Part shown: one piece after another, positions 52,138 through 60,826 of the stretch
How positions within the stretch are numbered: position 1 is the stretch's first letter
How the letters are laid out: every line of letters begins with the position of its first letter
NCBI GenBank assembly: GCA_963801105.1
Contig: CAWDDH010000003.1
Span: 1,922,001-1,986,000 of the forward strand
DNA from: JAENVU01 sp963801105
Lineage (GTDB): Bacteria > Actinomycetota > Acidimicrobiia > IMCC26256 > JAENVU01
Length of the DNA stretch: 64,000 bases
Direction of reading: 5' to 3'
Position numbers and translations under genes: made by a program
The notes under the pieces: generated by a model
What the model saw: only the letters and a program-made list of their open reading frames with translations
The model's database searches: none
What the model was told of the DNA's origin: nothing

Positions 52138-52965
52138 TCAGCGGCCCTCGAACTCGGGGGCCCGCCGCTCCACGAAGCTGCGCAGCCCCTCCTGGAAGTC
52201 CTGCGTCCCCATCAGGCTGGCCAGCTGGAGCAGCACGTGCTCGGAGTGGGTGCGGAAGTCCTCGTTCATGCCTGCCCGGAAGAGGCGCTTCATCGCCTGG
52301 ACCGCGAGGGGTGCGTTGGCCGCGATCTCACCGGCCCAGTCCCGCGTGACCGCCATCAGGTCGTCGTCCGGGACGACCTCGTTGACGATGCCGTGGTCGC
52401 GCGCCTCGGCCGCGGTGAGGTCGCGGCCCCGGTAGGCGATCTCGGCGGCCTTGGCCCAGCCGACGAGGCGGGGGAGGTACCAGGTTCCGCCGCTCTCGGG
52501 CACGATCGCCCGCTTCGCGAACCCCGGGAGGAGCCGCGCCGACTCGGCCGCCAGGCGGAGGTCGCACCCGAGCGCGAGATCGAGCCCGTACCCCGCGGCG
52601 GCGCCGTTGATCGCGGCGATCACCGGCGTGTTCATCTCGTGCAGCGTGATCGTCGGGAGATCGGTCGTGCGGCCGAAGTCGGCGTTCGACCCCTCCGGGT
52701 TCACCTGGCCACCGCCACCGATGCCCGTGCCGGCCATCGCGTCCTTGATGTCGAGGCCGGAGCAGAAGCCCGCCCCCGCACCGGTGAGGATGACCACCCG
52801 AATCCCGCGATCGCGGTCGGCCTGTTCGAGCGCGTCGCCGAGGAGCCGGAGCATCCGGCCGGAGATCGCGTTGCGACGGTGGGGCCGGTTCAGGGTCAGC
52901 GTGGCGATCGGTCCGTCGACGTCGACGAGAACCTCGGGCGCTGCGTCGGGTTCCTGGTTCGTCAC
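52138..52965 (-). CDS. Enoyl-CoA hydratase/isomerase family protein
   Basis: A 275-residue crotonase-fold protein with IATLTLNRPHRRNAIS, the oxyanion-hole segments GAGFCSGLDIK and INGAAAGYGLDLALGCDLRLA, and PESGGTWYLPRLVGWAKAAEI, which carries a candidate catalytic Glu. It belongs to the crotonase superfamily; hydratase activity cannot be told from isomerase activity. Its GTG start overlaps the stop of the carboxypeptidase gene (GTGA), an odd functional pairing for one operon. Confidence 0.88.
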   Translation of the reverse strand: MTNQEPDAAPEVLVDVDGPIATLTLNRPHRRNAISGRMLRLLGDALEQADRDRGIRVVILTGAGAGFCSGLDIKDAMAGTGIGGGGQVNPEGSNADFGRTTDLPTITLHEMNTPVIAAINGAAAGYGLDLALGCDLRLAAESARLLPGFAKRAIVPESGGTWYLPRLVGWAKAAEIAYRGRDLTAAEARDHGIVNEVVPDDDLMAVTRDWAGEIAANAPLAVQAMKRLFRAGMNEDFRTHSEHVLLQLASLMGTQDFQEGLRSFVERRAPEFEGR

Positions 52966-54374
52966 CGGTTGCGCTCCTGGTCGGCGTGGCGTGGTCGGGT
53001 GGGCCGCACGACGCGCCGGTCCGGCGGCCGTCGGCGCCCGGTCGCGGCGACGTGGTGGTTGGTGGCGGTGCGGGTCGGCATGAGCCGGACCTCGCTGTCC
53101 GCCGTCTCGATCACGTCGATCATCCCGCGCCGGCGCGCCTCCGCGTGGGCCCGCTGCCAGGCGATGCGCCGGGCCCGCCTCCGCTTCACCGCCCGTCGAC
53201 GGAGCAGCACCAGGATCACCAGCAGCCCGAGCAGCGCCAGCCCTGCGGTGCGCAGGATCGATCCCCACGCCACGCCGCGCTCGGACGACGCCGGGTTCGC
53301 CGCCGGTGCTGGCGCCGCCGTCTCGGTCGCCGCCGACCTCGTGCGGCTCGCGACCGCCGCGCCCGCGCCGGCCACCGGCGCCGGATCCGTCAGGGTGGCC
53401 GCCGCGGGCGTCGCGGCGGCCGGGGCCGTCGCGACAGCCCCGCCGAGCGTGCGGGGGAGCGCGGCGAGGGCGCCGAGACGAGCGTCGGCGGTGACGATGC
53501 GGACGGGCGGGAGCTGCTCCGCGCCCGCCGGCGCGCCGGTGGCGGCGAAGCAGTCGTCGAGCAGGGATCCGGCCCAGCCGGTGTCGTCCCAGGTGCCCAT
53601 CACGACCGACACGCAGGTCCGCCCGTTGCGCGTCGCGGCCGCGATCAGGGTGCGGCTCGCCGCGGTGGTGAACCCGGTCTTGAGCCCGATCGCGCCCGGG
53701 TAGGTGCTGAGGAAGCCGCGGTTGTGGTTCACGAGCCGGCGGCCCGCGCCGGTCGGGTCGGTGAACTCCAGGATCTCCTTCGACGCCGGATCGGTGATCG
53801 CCGGGACCGTCAACGCGTTCCGGGCCACGATCGCGAGGTCGTAGGCGCTCGACGTCGTCCCGCCGCCGTAGCCGTCGTGGCCGTCGAGCCCGGCCGGATC
53901 GTGGAAGTCGGTGTCGCGAAGGCCCAGACGACGGGCGCTGGTGGTCACCATCGTCGCGAATCCGTCGAGGGATCCGCCGGTCGTCTCGGCGAGCGCGTAC
54001 GCGGCGTCGTTCGCCGAGACCATCATCAGGGAGTCGAGCGTCTGGTCCATCGGCCAGTCGTTGCCCTCCTTCATGTCGATCTTCGCCGCGGGCTGGGCGG
54101 CGGCGAGGGCGCTGACGTGGACCGGGGCGCCCATCGGGAGGTGCTCGAGCGCGACGAGCGCGGTCAGCACCTTGATGGTGGACGCCGTCAGGTGGGGAAC
54201 GTGCGGGTCCTTTGACTCGATGACCTTGCCGGTCCCGGCGTCGAACACGACGTAGGACTGCGGCGGCTCGGTCGCCGGAGCGGCCGCGGCCGGGAGAGGC
54301 GCGAGGAGGGCGACGGAGGTGGCCACGAGCGCGGCGCCGAGAAGGCGGAGCCGGGCATGGCGGGAGCGCGTCAT
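52962..54374 (-). CDS. D-alanyl-D-alanine carboxypeptidase (DacA/PBP5-like, S11)
   Basis: A 470-residue secreted penicillin-binding protein. A signal peptide (about 1-32) precedes the three catalytic motifs: S-x-x-K (ASTIKVLTAL), S-x-N (VSANDAAYAL) and K-T-G (GLKTGFTTAA). An Ala/Pro/Thr-rich linker leads to a C-terminal transmembrane helix and a very basic cytoplasmic tail of about 85 residues. The tail is longer than usual and could localise the enzyme. It trims pentapeptides of peptidoglycan, so it joins the two glucosaminidases as a wall-remodelling function in this window. Confidence 0.92.
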   Translation of the reverse strand: MTRSRHARLRLLGAALVATSVALLAPLPAAAAPATEPPQSYVVFDAGTGKVIESKDPHVPHLTASTIKVLTALVALEHLPMGAPVHVSALAAAQPAAKIDMKEGNDWPMDQTLDSLMMVSANDAAYALAETTGGSLDGFATMVTTSARRLGLRDTDFHDPAGLDGHDGYGGGTTSSAYDLAIVARNALTVPAITDPASKEILEFTDPTGAGRRLVNHNRGFLSTYPGAIGLKTGFTTAASRTLIAAATRNGRTCVSVVMGTWDDTGWAGSLLDDCFAATGAPAGAEQLPPVRIVTADARLGALAALPRTLGGAVATAPAAATPAAATLTDPAPVAGAGAAVASRTRSAATETAAPAPAANPASSERGVAWGSILRTAGLALLGLLVILVLLRRRAVKRRRARRIAWQRAHAEARRRGMIDVIETADSEVRLMPTRTATNHHVAATGRRRPPDRRVVRPTRPRHADQERNR

Positions 54375-54491
54375 GCACCGGGCAGGCTAGTGGTGGTTCC
54401 GCCCGGATCGGGGGTCTGGTCCCGCGTGGCTCCGGCCCGGCCCGGCGATTTCGGTCCGGCCGGGACCGGTCCCGCGTGCCACGATGGCAGC

Positions 54492-55693
54492 GTGGCCCAC
54501 GAAAGCAGAGTCTCTCGACGCATCGCGTCCATCGCCGAGTCCGCGACGCTCGCCGTGGACGCGAAGGCCAAGGCGCTCCAGGCCGCCGGCGAGCCCGTCG
54601 TGGGCTTCGGCGCCGGCGAGCCCGACTTCCCGACGCCCGAGCACATCGTCGAGGCGGCGGTCGTGGCGTGCCGGGATCCACGCAACCATCGCTACTCGCC
54701 GACGGCCGGGCTGCCCGACCTGCGCCGCGCCATCGCGGACAAGACGCTCCGGGACTCCGGGCTCGCGTGCACGCCCGGTCAGGTGCTCGTCACCAACGGC
54801 GCCAAGCACGCGGTCTACAACACGTTCCAGACGCTGCTGGACCCGGGTGACGAGGTCTTGCTGCCGGCGCCCTACTGGACCACCTATCCGGAGGCGATCG
54901 CGCTCGGCGGGCGGTCAGGAGATCGTGTTGCCGACCACCGCCGAGACGGGGTTCCGGGTCACGGTGGACCAACTCGACGCGGCGCGCACGGCGAACACCA
55001 AGGTGCTGCTCTTCGTCTCGCCGTCGAACCCGACGGGCGCGGTGTACCCGCCCGAGGAGGTCGAGGCGATCGGGCGCTGGGCGGTCGAGCACGGGATCTG
55101 GGTGGTCACCGACGAGATCTACGAGCACCTGACCTTCGACGGCAACGTCTTCAGCTCCATGCCCGCCGCCGTCCCCGAGCTCGCCGACCGCTGTGTCGTC
55201 CTGAACGGCGTCGCCAAGACCTACGCGATGACGGGGTGGCGCGTCGGGTGGATGATCGGTCCTGAGGACGTCATCGGCGCGGCGACGAACCTCCAGTCCC
55301 ACTCCACCTCGAACGTCAACAACGTCGCCCAGCGTGCCGCGCTCGCCGCGGTCTCGGGCGACCTCCGCGGCAGTCGCCGAGATGCGCGAGGCCTTCGACC
55401 GGCGGGGCAAGAAGATGCACGGGCTGCTGAGCGCCATCCCGGGCGTCGTGTGCCTGGAGCCCCAGGGCGCGTTCTACTGCTTCCCGAGCTTCGAGGGCGT
55501 GCTCGGCCGCGAGTTCGGCGGCCGGGTCGTCACGACCACGCTCGAGTTGGCCGAGGTGCTCCTGGAGCAGGCCAAGGTCGCGATCGTGCCCGGGGAGGCC
55601 TTCGGCGCGCCCGGATACGCCCGGCTCTCGTTCGCGCTCGGTGACGACGACCTCGGCGTCGGCGTCGGCCGGATCGCCGACTTCCTCTCCTGA
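54492..55693 (+). CDS. Class I aspartate-type aminotransferase, interrupted by two +1 frameshifts
   Basis: Starting at GTG 54492, frame one gives VGFGAGEPDFPTPEHIV, YSPTAGLPDLR and TNGAKHAVYNTFQTLLDPGDEVLLPAPYWTTYPE. At about 54911 an extra G shifts to frame two, which carries SPSNPTGAVY, the PLP region TDEIYEHLTFDG and the lysine motif GVAKTYAMTGWRVGWM. At about 55365 an extra C shifts to frame three, which ends with the arginine-containing GAPGYARLSFALG. The corrected length is about 400 residues, normal for AspC-type enzymes (EC 2.6.1.1). It lies upstream of serA. Confidence 0.85.
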
Positions 55694-55708
55694 CCACAAA
55701 GGAGCTCC

Positions 55709-55834
55709 GTGAGCGACGCCGACCACCGAGGTCCGACACCACCACCGAGGCTCCACCGAGGCCCGACACCACCGCGTCGGCGGAGCAGGTCCCGACCGGC
55801 CCGGCCCGCAGGGCCGAGAGAGGAGATGGCGTGA
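55709..55834 (+). CDS. Possible 41-residue Arg/Pro-rich leader ORF overlapping the serA start
   Basis: GTG 55709 has an AAAGGAG site four bases upstream. The frame runs 41 codons to a TGA that overlaps the serA GTG (GTGA). The product is basic and Pro-rich (starts VSDADHRGPTPPPRLHRG). The DNA contains two near-identical copies of CACCGAGG(C/T)CCGACACCACC, in which a unit is repeated. It may be a leader peptide that couples translation to serA; alternatively serA itself begins further upstream in its own frame. Confidence 0.4.
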   Translation: MSDADHRGPTPPPRLHRGPTPPRRRSRSRPARPAGPREEMA

Positions 55835-57418
55835 GTCCACGCGTCCTGGTCACCGAAGTGCTCGCCGAGCGCGGACTCGAGCACATGCGCGCCGCCGGCC
55901 TCGAGGTCGACGTCCGGCTCGGACTGAGCCCCGAGGAGCTGCTCGAGGCGGTGCCCGGTGCCGCGGCGCTCGTGATCCGCAGCGCGACCACCGTGACGGC
56001 CGAGGTGCTGGCAGCTGCGAGCGAGCTCGTCGTCGTCGGTCGCGCCGGTATCGGTCTCGACAACGTCGACGTCGCCGGGGCCACGGCGCGCGGCGTGATG
56101 GTGGTCAACGCGCCCCAGTCGAACGTGATCTCTGCGGCCGAGCAGGCGATGGCGTTGCTGCTGGCGCAGGCGCGCAATCTGCCCCAGGCCGATCGTGACC
56201 TGAAGGCGGGCAAGTGGAATCGCTCCCGCTGGACCGGCGTCGAGCTGCACGGCAAGACGCTCGGCGTCGTCGGCCTCGGCCGGGTCGGCGTGCTCGTCGC
56301 CCAGCGGTGCCTGTCCTTCGGAATGCGACTCGTCGCCTACGACCCGTACGTGAGCGCGGACCGCGCCCGCCAGCTCGGCGTCGAGCTCGAGCCCGACCTC
56401 GGCCGGCTGGTCGAGACCGCCGACTTCATCACGATCCACTTGCCCAAGACCGCCGAGACGATCGGATTGTTCGACGCCGAGCTGCTCGCGCGGGCCAAGC
56501 CGGAGCTGCGGATCGTGAACACCGCGCGCGGCGGCATCATCGACGAGCAGGCTCTCGCCGACGCCCTGGCGGCGGGCACGATCGCCGGCGCCGCCCTCGA
56601 CGTCTTCGAGAAGGAGCCGACCACCGAGTCACCGCTCTTCGCGCTGGAGAACGTCGTGGTCGCACCGCACCTCGGCGCGTCGACGGTCGAGGCCCAGGAC
56701 AAGGCGGGCCAGACCATCGCGGAGATGGTGGTCCTCGCGCTCGCGGGTGAGTTCGTGCCCTTCGCCGTCAACCTCGCGGCGACCGAGGCGAACGCCACCG
56801 TCGCTCCGTTCCTGCCCCTCGTCGAGCGCCTCGGTCGGCTCTTCACCGCGCTGGCCGGCGGCATCGTGGACACGCTCGAGGTCTCCTACGAAGGTCAGAT
56901 CGCCGACTACGACTGCAAGGTGCTGACGCTCGCGGCCCTGAAGGGCATCCTGGCACCGGTCGTGGACGAGCCCGTCAGCTTCGTGAACGCCCCGCAGCTC
57001 GCCACCGAGCGCGGGCTCGCGGTGCGCGAGACCACGGTGGGCTCGACGCGCGATTACGTGAACCTGGTGGAGCTGCGCGGCCGGTACCAGGGTCGCGAGA
57101 CGCACGTCGCCGGCACCCTCTACGGCAAGCAGGGCGCGTCGCGGATCGTCGGCATCGACGACCACATCATCGACGTGCCGCCGTCGGCGCACATGCTCGT
57201 GGTGCGCAACAGCGACGTGCCGGGCGTCATCGGCACGGTCGGCACCATCCTCGGCGACGCCAAGGTGAACATCGACGACATGGTGGTCGGACGTACGAGC
57301 AGCGGTCAGGCCGCGCTCATGGCGCTCTCGACCACGACGCCGGTGGACGAGGCCGTGGTCGAGGCGCTGCGCGCGGCGGACGGCATCCTCGATGCGCCGC
57401 GCCATCGAGCTCGACTGA
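55831..57418 (+). CDS. serA: D-3-phosphoglycerate dehydrogenase (long form with ACT domain), +1 frameshift at the last codons
   Basis: About 528 residues. The catalytic/NAD domain has VGRAGIGLDNVDV, GVVGLGRVGVLVAQR, NTARGGIIDEQAL and the catalytic His in APHLGASTVEAQ. An intervening allosteric-substrate-binding domain (about 320-450) and a C-terminal ACT domain (about 455-528, HMLVVRNSDVPGVIGTVGTIL) follow, as in mycobacterial SerA. The last residues lose frame after ILDA; removing one C in GCGCCGCGCC near 57397 restores the expected end AIELD and TGA 57416-57418. It catalyses the first step of serine synthesis, with serine inhibition through the ACT/ASB domains. Confidence 0.92.
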
Positions 57419-57428
57419 CCGATGCTGA

Positions 57429-57815
57429 TCAGGCGCTCCGCTGCTGCGCCAGCAGGTCACGGATCTCCGTGAGCACGTCGAGCTCGGTCGGGTCCTCAGC
57501 GACCTCTTCCTTGCTGCGCATGGACTTCGCCCTCTCGTAGGCCTCGACGATCACGAAGAGCACTGCGCCGATGATCACGAAGCTGATGATGGCGTTCAGG
57601 AAGGATCCGTACGCGATCCGCACGCTTCCGATCTCGAGCGTGAGGCCGCTGAAGTCGGTCTGACCGAACACACCGCCGATGATGGGTGTGACGACATCGG
57701 CGACGAACGAGTCGACGACCGACTTGAACGCGCCGGCGAGGATGAACGCCACGGCGATCGCGACGAGGTCGCCCTGCATCAGGAACTTCTTGAAGTCATT
57801 CCAGAGGTTGCTCAC
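57429..57815 (-). CDS. mscL: Large-conductance mechanosensitive channel
   Basis: A 128-residue protein with an N-terminal amphipathic segment (NLWNDFKKFLMQGDLVAIAVAFILAGAF, the first helix), a periplasmic loop with QTDFSG, the second helix (GSFLNAIISFVIIGAVLFVIVEAY) and a C-terminal helix. All hallmarks and the length fit MscL, the emergency release valve for hypo-osmotic shock. GTG 57815 was chosen because upstream codons have no family match. Confidence 0.95.
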   Translation of the reverse strand: MSNLWNDFKKFLMQGDLVAIAVAFILAGAFKSVVDSFVADVVTPIIGGVFGQTDFSGLTLEIGSVRIAYGSFLNAIISFVIIGAVLFVIVEAYERAKSMRSKEEVAEDPTELDVLTEIRDLLAQQRSA

Positions 57816-57890
57816 GTGCGCTCCCCGGTCGGCGGTCGTGGACCCGGGGAACCTAGGGCGCACCCAGCGCGTTGGGAAGCACGTTCGCGC

Positions 57891-58271
57891 TCAGCGTTTG
57901 GACGCGCGCAGCCCGTCGTCCTCGGCGGCGCCTTCGTCCCGATAGCAGCGGTCGGCGTGGGTCCGGTCGTAGGCGAACGCACCGGGCCGGTGGTAGATGC
58001 CGGAGTTGAGCTTGCCCTTGATCGGATGCGTGACCGGACAGCTGCCGTCGGCGCCGGCCTCGACCGACGGCCCGTCCGGATCGGCCGTCGCGGGAGTGGC
58101 GCGCGCCGTCGCCTCGACCCGCGGGGCCACCGGACGCGGGGGCATCGGGAACGGCTGGGTCTCGTAGGTGAGACCGCCCGGCGTCGTCCGCGATGACACC
58201 ACCCGCCACGCGGCGTAGCCGAGTGAGGCGAGGAGGGCGGCGATCGTGCCGCGGCGGAGGAGGGTGCGCAC
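57891..58271 (-). CDS. Sunset-domain protein (short exported or membrane-anchored)
   Basis: 126 residues: an N-terminal membrane segment (about 5-25), a Pro/Thr/Ala-rich spacer and a C-terminal block SCPVTHPIKGKLNSGIYH followed by RPGAFAYDRTHADRCY and RASKR. That block matches the pattern IKG-x-x-x-S-x-I-Y-H-x-P-G of the sunset domain, seen in ArfC-type channel accessory proteins. The two Cys flank the domain. It is next to mscL in the same orientation (75 bp upstream), so a link to a channel is possible. Function unproven. Confidence 0.7.
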   Translation of the reverse strand: MRTLLRRGTIAALLASLGYAAWRVVSSRTTPGGLTYETQPFPMPPRPVAPRVEATARATPATADPDGPSVEAGADGSCPVTHPIKGKLNSGIYHRPGAFAYDRTHADRCYRDEGAAEDDGLRASKR

Positions 58272-58305
58272 CGGGTCAGTCTCGCGCTCCCGGACCGCAA
58301 TGCCG

Positions 58306-58334
58306 TTGACCCTGCCGGTCGGATGTGGGATGAT
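58306..58334 (+). promoter_or_regulatory. Candidate leuA promoter
   Basis: TTGACC (58306-58311) and GATGAT (58329-58334) are separated by 17 bp, matching a housekeeping-type promoter at six and four near-consensus positions. It predicts a start near 58341, about five bases before the leader-peptide ATG, which would make that peptide essentially leaderless. Confidence 0.55.
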
Positions 58335-58345
58335 CCCTCCTACTT

Positions 58346-58387
58346 ATGCCGTGCCCCACCGCCTCCCAGAACCTGCTCCTTACGTAG
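58346..58387 (+). CDS. leuL: leuA leader peptide (13 residues, three consecutive Leu codons)
   Basis: ATG 58346 begins MPCPTASQNLLLT and stops at TAG 58385-58387. The run of CTG-CTC-CTT just before the stop is the classic sensor of charged tRNA-Leu. A perfect 9-bp hairpin starts two bases after the stop and a terminator follows. No Shine-Dalgarno sequence precedes it; the predicted transcript start is about five bases upstream. Ribosome stalling at the Leu codons under leucine shortage would control read-through into leuA. Confidence 0.75.
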   Translation: MPCPTASQNLLLT

Positions 58388-58388
58388 C

Positions 58389-58450
58389 GCGAGTACCAAG
58401 AGGTACTCGCAGCCAACCCTCTCGTGCCTTCGGGCCCGAGGGGGTTTTTG
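58389..58450 (+). terminator. leuA attenuator: pause hairpin followed by rho-independent terminator
   Basis: GCGAGTACC (58389-58397) pairs perfectly with GGTACTCGC (58402-58410) across an AAGA loop. The terminator is CCCTCTCG (58417-58424) with CGAGGGGG (58437-58444), extended by GCC/GGC around a TTCG tetraloop and followed by five T. An alternative pairing, 58406-58414 with 58433-58440 (4+3 bp with a small internal loop), would block the terminator when a stalled ribosome covers the first arm. Confidence 0.8.
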
Positions 58451-58486
58451 TTTGCCCGAACACCCGATACAGAAACCGAGGACCCG

Positions 58487-60028
58487 ATGGACAGGGTGCT
58501 GATCTTCGACACGACCCTCCGGGACGGCGAGCAGTCGCCCGGCATCTCGCTCGACGTGGGCGAGAAGCTCGAGATCGCAGAGCAGCTCGCGCGCCTCGGG
58601 GTCGACATCATCGAGGCCGGATTCCCGATCGCGAGCGACGGCGACTTCGAGTCCGTCGAGGCGATCGCCAAGGCCGTGCAGGGCCCGGTCATCGCCGGCC
58701 TCGCACGGACCGGGTTCAAGGACGTCGACCGGGCGTGGGAGGCGGTCCGCCATGCCGCGCGCAAGCGGATCCACGTCTTCATCGCGACCTCCGAAATCCA
58801 CATGCGCAAGAAGCTGCGGATGACGCCGGACCAGGTCAAGGCCGAGGCCGGCGCCGGGGTCGCGCGCGCGAAGTCCTACCTCTCCGACGTCGAGTTCTCG
58901 CCCGAGGACGGGTTCCGGTCGGACCCGGACTTCATGTGCGAGGTCTGCCAGGTGGCGGTCGACGCCGGCGCGACGACGCTGAACATCCCCGATACGGTCG
59001 GCTTCGGTGTCCCCGAGGACTTCGGCAAGCTCATCGCGTACGTCCTCGACACGGTCAAGGGCGAGTACGTCGTCTCCACTCACTGCCACAACGACCTCGG
59101 TCTGGCCGTTGCCAACTCGCTGGCCGGCGTGGCGAACGGCGCGCGCCAGGTGGAGTGCGCCATCAACGGTCTCGGCGAGCGCGCCGGCAACGCCGCGCTC
59201 GAGGAGGTCGTGATGGCGATCAAGACGCGAAGCGACTACTTCGTGGGCGTCGACACCGGCATCAAGACCGAGGAGCTCGCTCGCACGTCGCGCCTCGTCT
59301 CCCGACTCACCGGCTACCCGGTCCAGTTCAACAAAGCGATCGTCGGCCGGAACGCGTTCGCGCACGAGGCCGGGATCCACCAGCACGGCGTGCTCGAGGA
59401 TCGCGAGACCTACGAGATCATCGACGCGGGCACCGTCGGCCAGGAGGCCGCCCAGATCGTGCTGGGCAAGCACTCGGGCCGGCACGCGTTCGCCGACTCG
59501 CTGGACAAGATGGGCCTGCACGTCCAGGGTGACGCGCTCAACCAGGCGTTCATCCGGTTCAAGGAGCTCGCGGACCGCAAGGTCGACATCACCGAGGCCG
59601 ACCTCGAGGCGATCGTCGCCGAGGAGCTCGGGACCGGAGTCGTGCACAAGTTCGCGATCGTGAGCCTGGAGCTGCGGGGTGGGACCCAGCAGACCCCGAC
59701 CGCGACCGTCGTGCTCAGCGACGGCGAGGGGAAGTTGGAGGCCACCGGCTCGGGGAACGGCCTGATCGACGCCGCGGTCGCTGCGATCGCCGAGGCCACC
59801 GGCATCACCGGGTCCGTCACGGACTTCCACGTGTCCTCGGTGACCCAGGGAGGCGACGCGCTCGGCGACGTGGTGATCCAGCTCGACGCCGACGGTGTCC
59901 GCGCGAGCGGTCGCGGGGTCGCGACCGACGTCGTCGAGGCGTCGGCACGCGCGTACCTCGCCGCGGTGAACAAGGTCGTGCGGCTCCGGGAGCGTCCCGC
60001 GCCGCGTGACCGGGTCGTCGGGCCGTGA
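58487..60028 (+). CDS. leuA: 2-isopropylmalate synthase
   Basis: A 513-residue LeuA of the long bacterial type 1 family. It begins RVLIFDTTLRDGEQSPGISLDVGEKLEIAEQL, with metal and substrate residues in TLRDGEQ, and has STHCHNDLGLAVANSLAGV (the H-x-H metal ligands), NGLGERAGNAALEE and the GIHQHGVL segment. The regulatory domain (about residues 390-505) allows leucine feedback. ATG 58487 has GAGG upstream. It commits 2-oxoisovalerate and acetyl-CoA to leucine. The attenuator just upstream adds transcriptional control. Its stop overlaps the start of the next gene by GTGA. Confidence 0.94.
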   Translation: MDRVLIFDTTLRDGEQSPGISLDVGEKLEIAEQLARLGVDIIEAGFPIASDGDFESVEAIAKAVQGPVIAGLARTGFKDVDRAWEAVRHAARKRIHVFIATSEIHMRKKLRMTPDQVKAEAGAGVARAKSYLSDVEFSPEDGFRSDPDFMCEVCQVAVDAGATTLNIPDTVGFGVPEDFGKLIAYVLDTVKGEYVVSTHCHNDLGLAVANSLAGVANGARQVECAINGLGERAGNAALEEVVMAIKTRSDYFVGVDTGIKTEELARTSRLVSRLTGYPVQFNKAIVGRNAFAHEAGIHQHGVLEDRETYEIIDAGTVGQEAAQIVLGKHSGRHAFADSLDKMGLHVQGDALNQAFIRFKELADRKVDITEADLEAIVAEELGTGVVHKFAIVSLELRGGTQQTPTATVVLSDGEGKLEATGSGNGLIDAAVAAIAEATGITGSVTDFHVSSVTQGGDALGDVVIQLDADGVRASGRGVATDVVEASARAYLAAVNKVVRLRERPAPRDRVVGP

Positions 60029-60693
60029 CCGACGCGACGCTGCAGTTCCCCGATCGGGAACGGGCGGAGAACCGGTGGGTCGACGCCGAGCACGCGCGCG
60101 CGTACCTCGGCACCCGCGACGACATCCCGTACCGCGCCCAGGGCATGGCTGCCCTCGCGGAGTTCCTGCCGACCGAGGTCGGGCGCGTGCTCGACCTCGG
60201 CACCGGCGACGGCGTGACGATGGCGATGGTGCAGGAGCTTCGTGCCGGTGCCGGTGGCGTCGCCGTCGACTTCTCCGCCGAGATGCTCACCCTCGCGCGT
60301 GAGCGTTTCACGGGAACCGACGTCGAGGTCGCCGCGCACGATCTCGATGATCCACTGCCCGAGTCCTGGGGTTCGTTCGACCTCGTCGTGAGCAGCTTCG
60401 CCATCCACCACGTCGACGACGGCCGCAAGGAGGTGCTCGCCGGTGAGGTCTTCGCGCGCCTCACGCCCGGGGGTACTTTCCTCAACCTGGAGCACGTGGC
60501 ATCGGCGACCCCCGAGCTGCACGACGACTTCCTCCGCGCCCTCGGCATCGCGCCGGCCGACGACGACCCCTCGAACCGCCTCGCCGGGGTCGAGACCCAG
60601 CTGCGCTGGCTCCGGTCGGCCGGCTTCACCCAGGTGGACTGTCACTGGAAGTGGCGTGAGCTGGCCCTGCTCGGCGCCCGTCGCCCCGCCTGA
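60025..60693 (+). CDS. Class I SAM-dependent methyltransferase coupled to leuA
   Basis: A 222-residue methyltransferase with motif I RVLDLGTGDGVTMAMV, VAVDFSAEMLTLARERF, FDLVVSSFAIHHVDDGRKEVLAGEVF and LTPGGTFLNLEHV. The SSFAIHH segment is common in small-molecule methyltransferases. GTG 60025 overlaps the leuA stop by four bases, so the two are co-translated, although no role in leucine synthesis is known. Substrate unknown. Confidence 0.85.
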   Translation: MTDATLQFPDRERAENRWVDAEHARAYLGTRDDIPYRAQGMAALAEFLPTEVGRVLDLGTGDGVTMAMVQELRAGAGGVAVDFSAEMLTLARERFTGTDVEVAAHDLDDPLPESWGSFDLVVSSFAIHHVDDGRKEVLAGEVFARLTPGGTFLNLEHVASATPELHDDFLRALGIAPADDDPSNRLAGVETQLRWLRSAGFTQVDCHWKWRELALLGARRPA

Positions 60694-60826
60694 CCTTCCC
60701 CGCCACCGGGCCGCGCCCCACCGGCTCGAATCCGACAATCCCACCAACCTGGCGGCGATGCTCAAGTCCGGACGCGACCGTCGCCGATACCCGAGGAGCA
60801 GGCCGACACCTTGGGAGGCGTTTCTG

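Noticed and set aside
60716..60740. A string like a tRNA T-loop (GGCTCGAATCC) followed by CCACCA, resembling a tRNA 3' end
   Set aside because: The T-stem has only three pairs, and no matching acceptor, D-arm or anticodon arm lies upstream. At most a remnant or chance.
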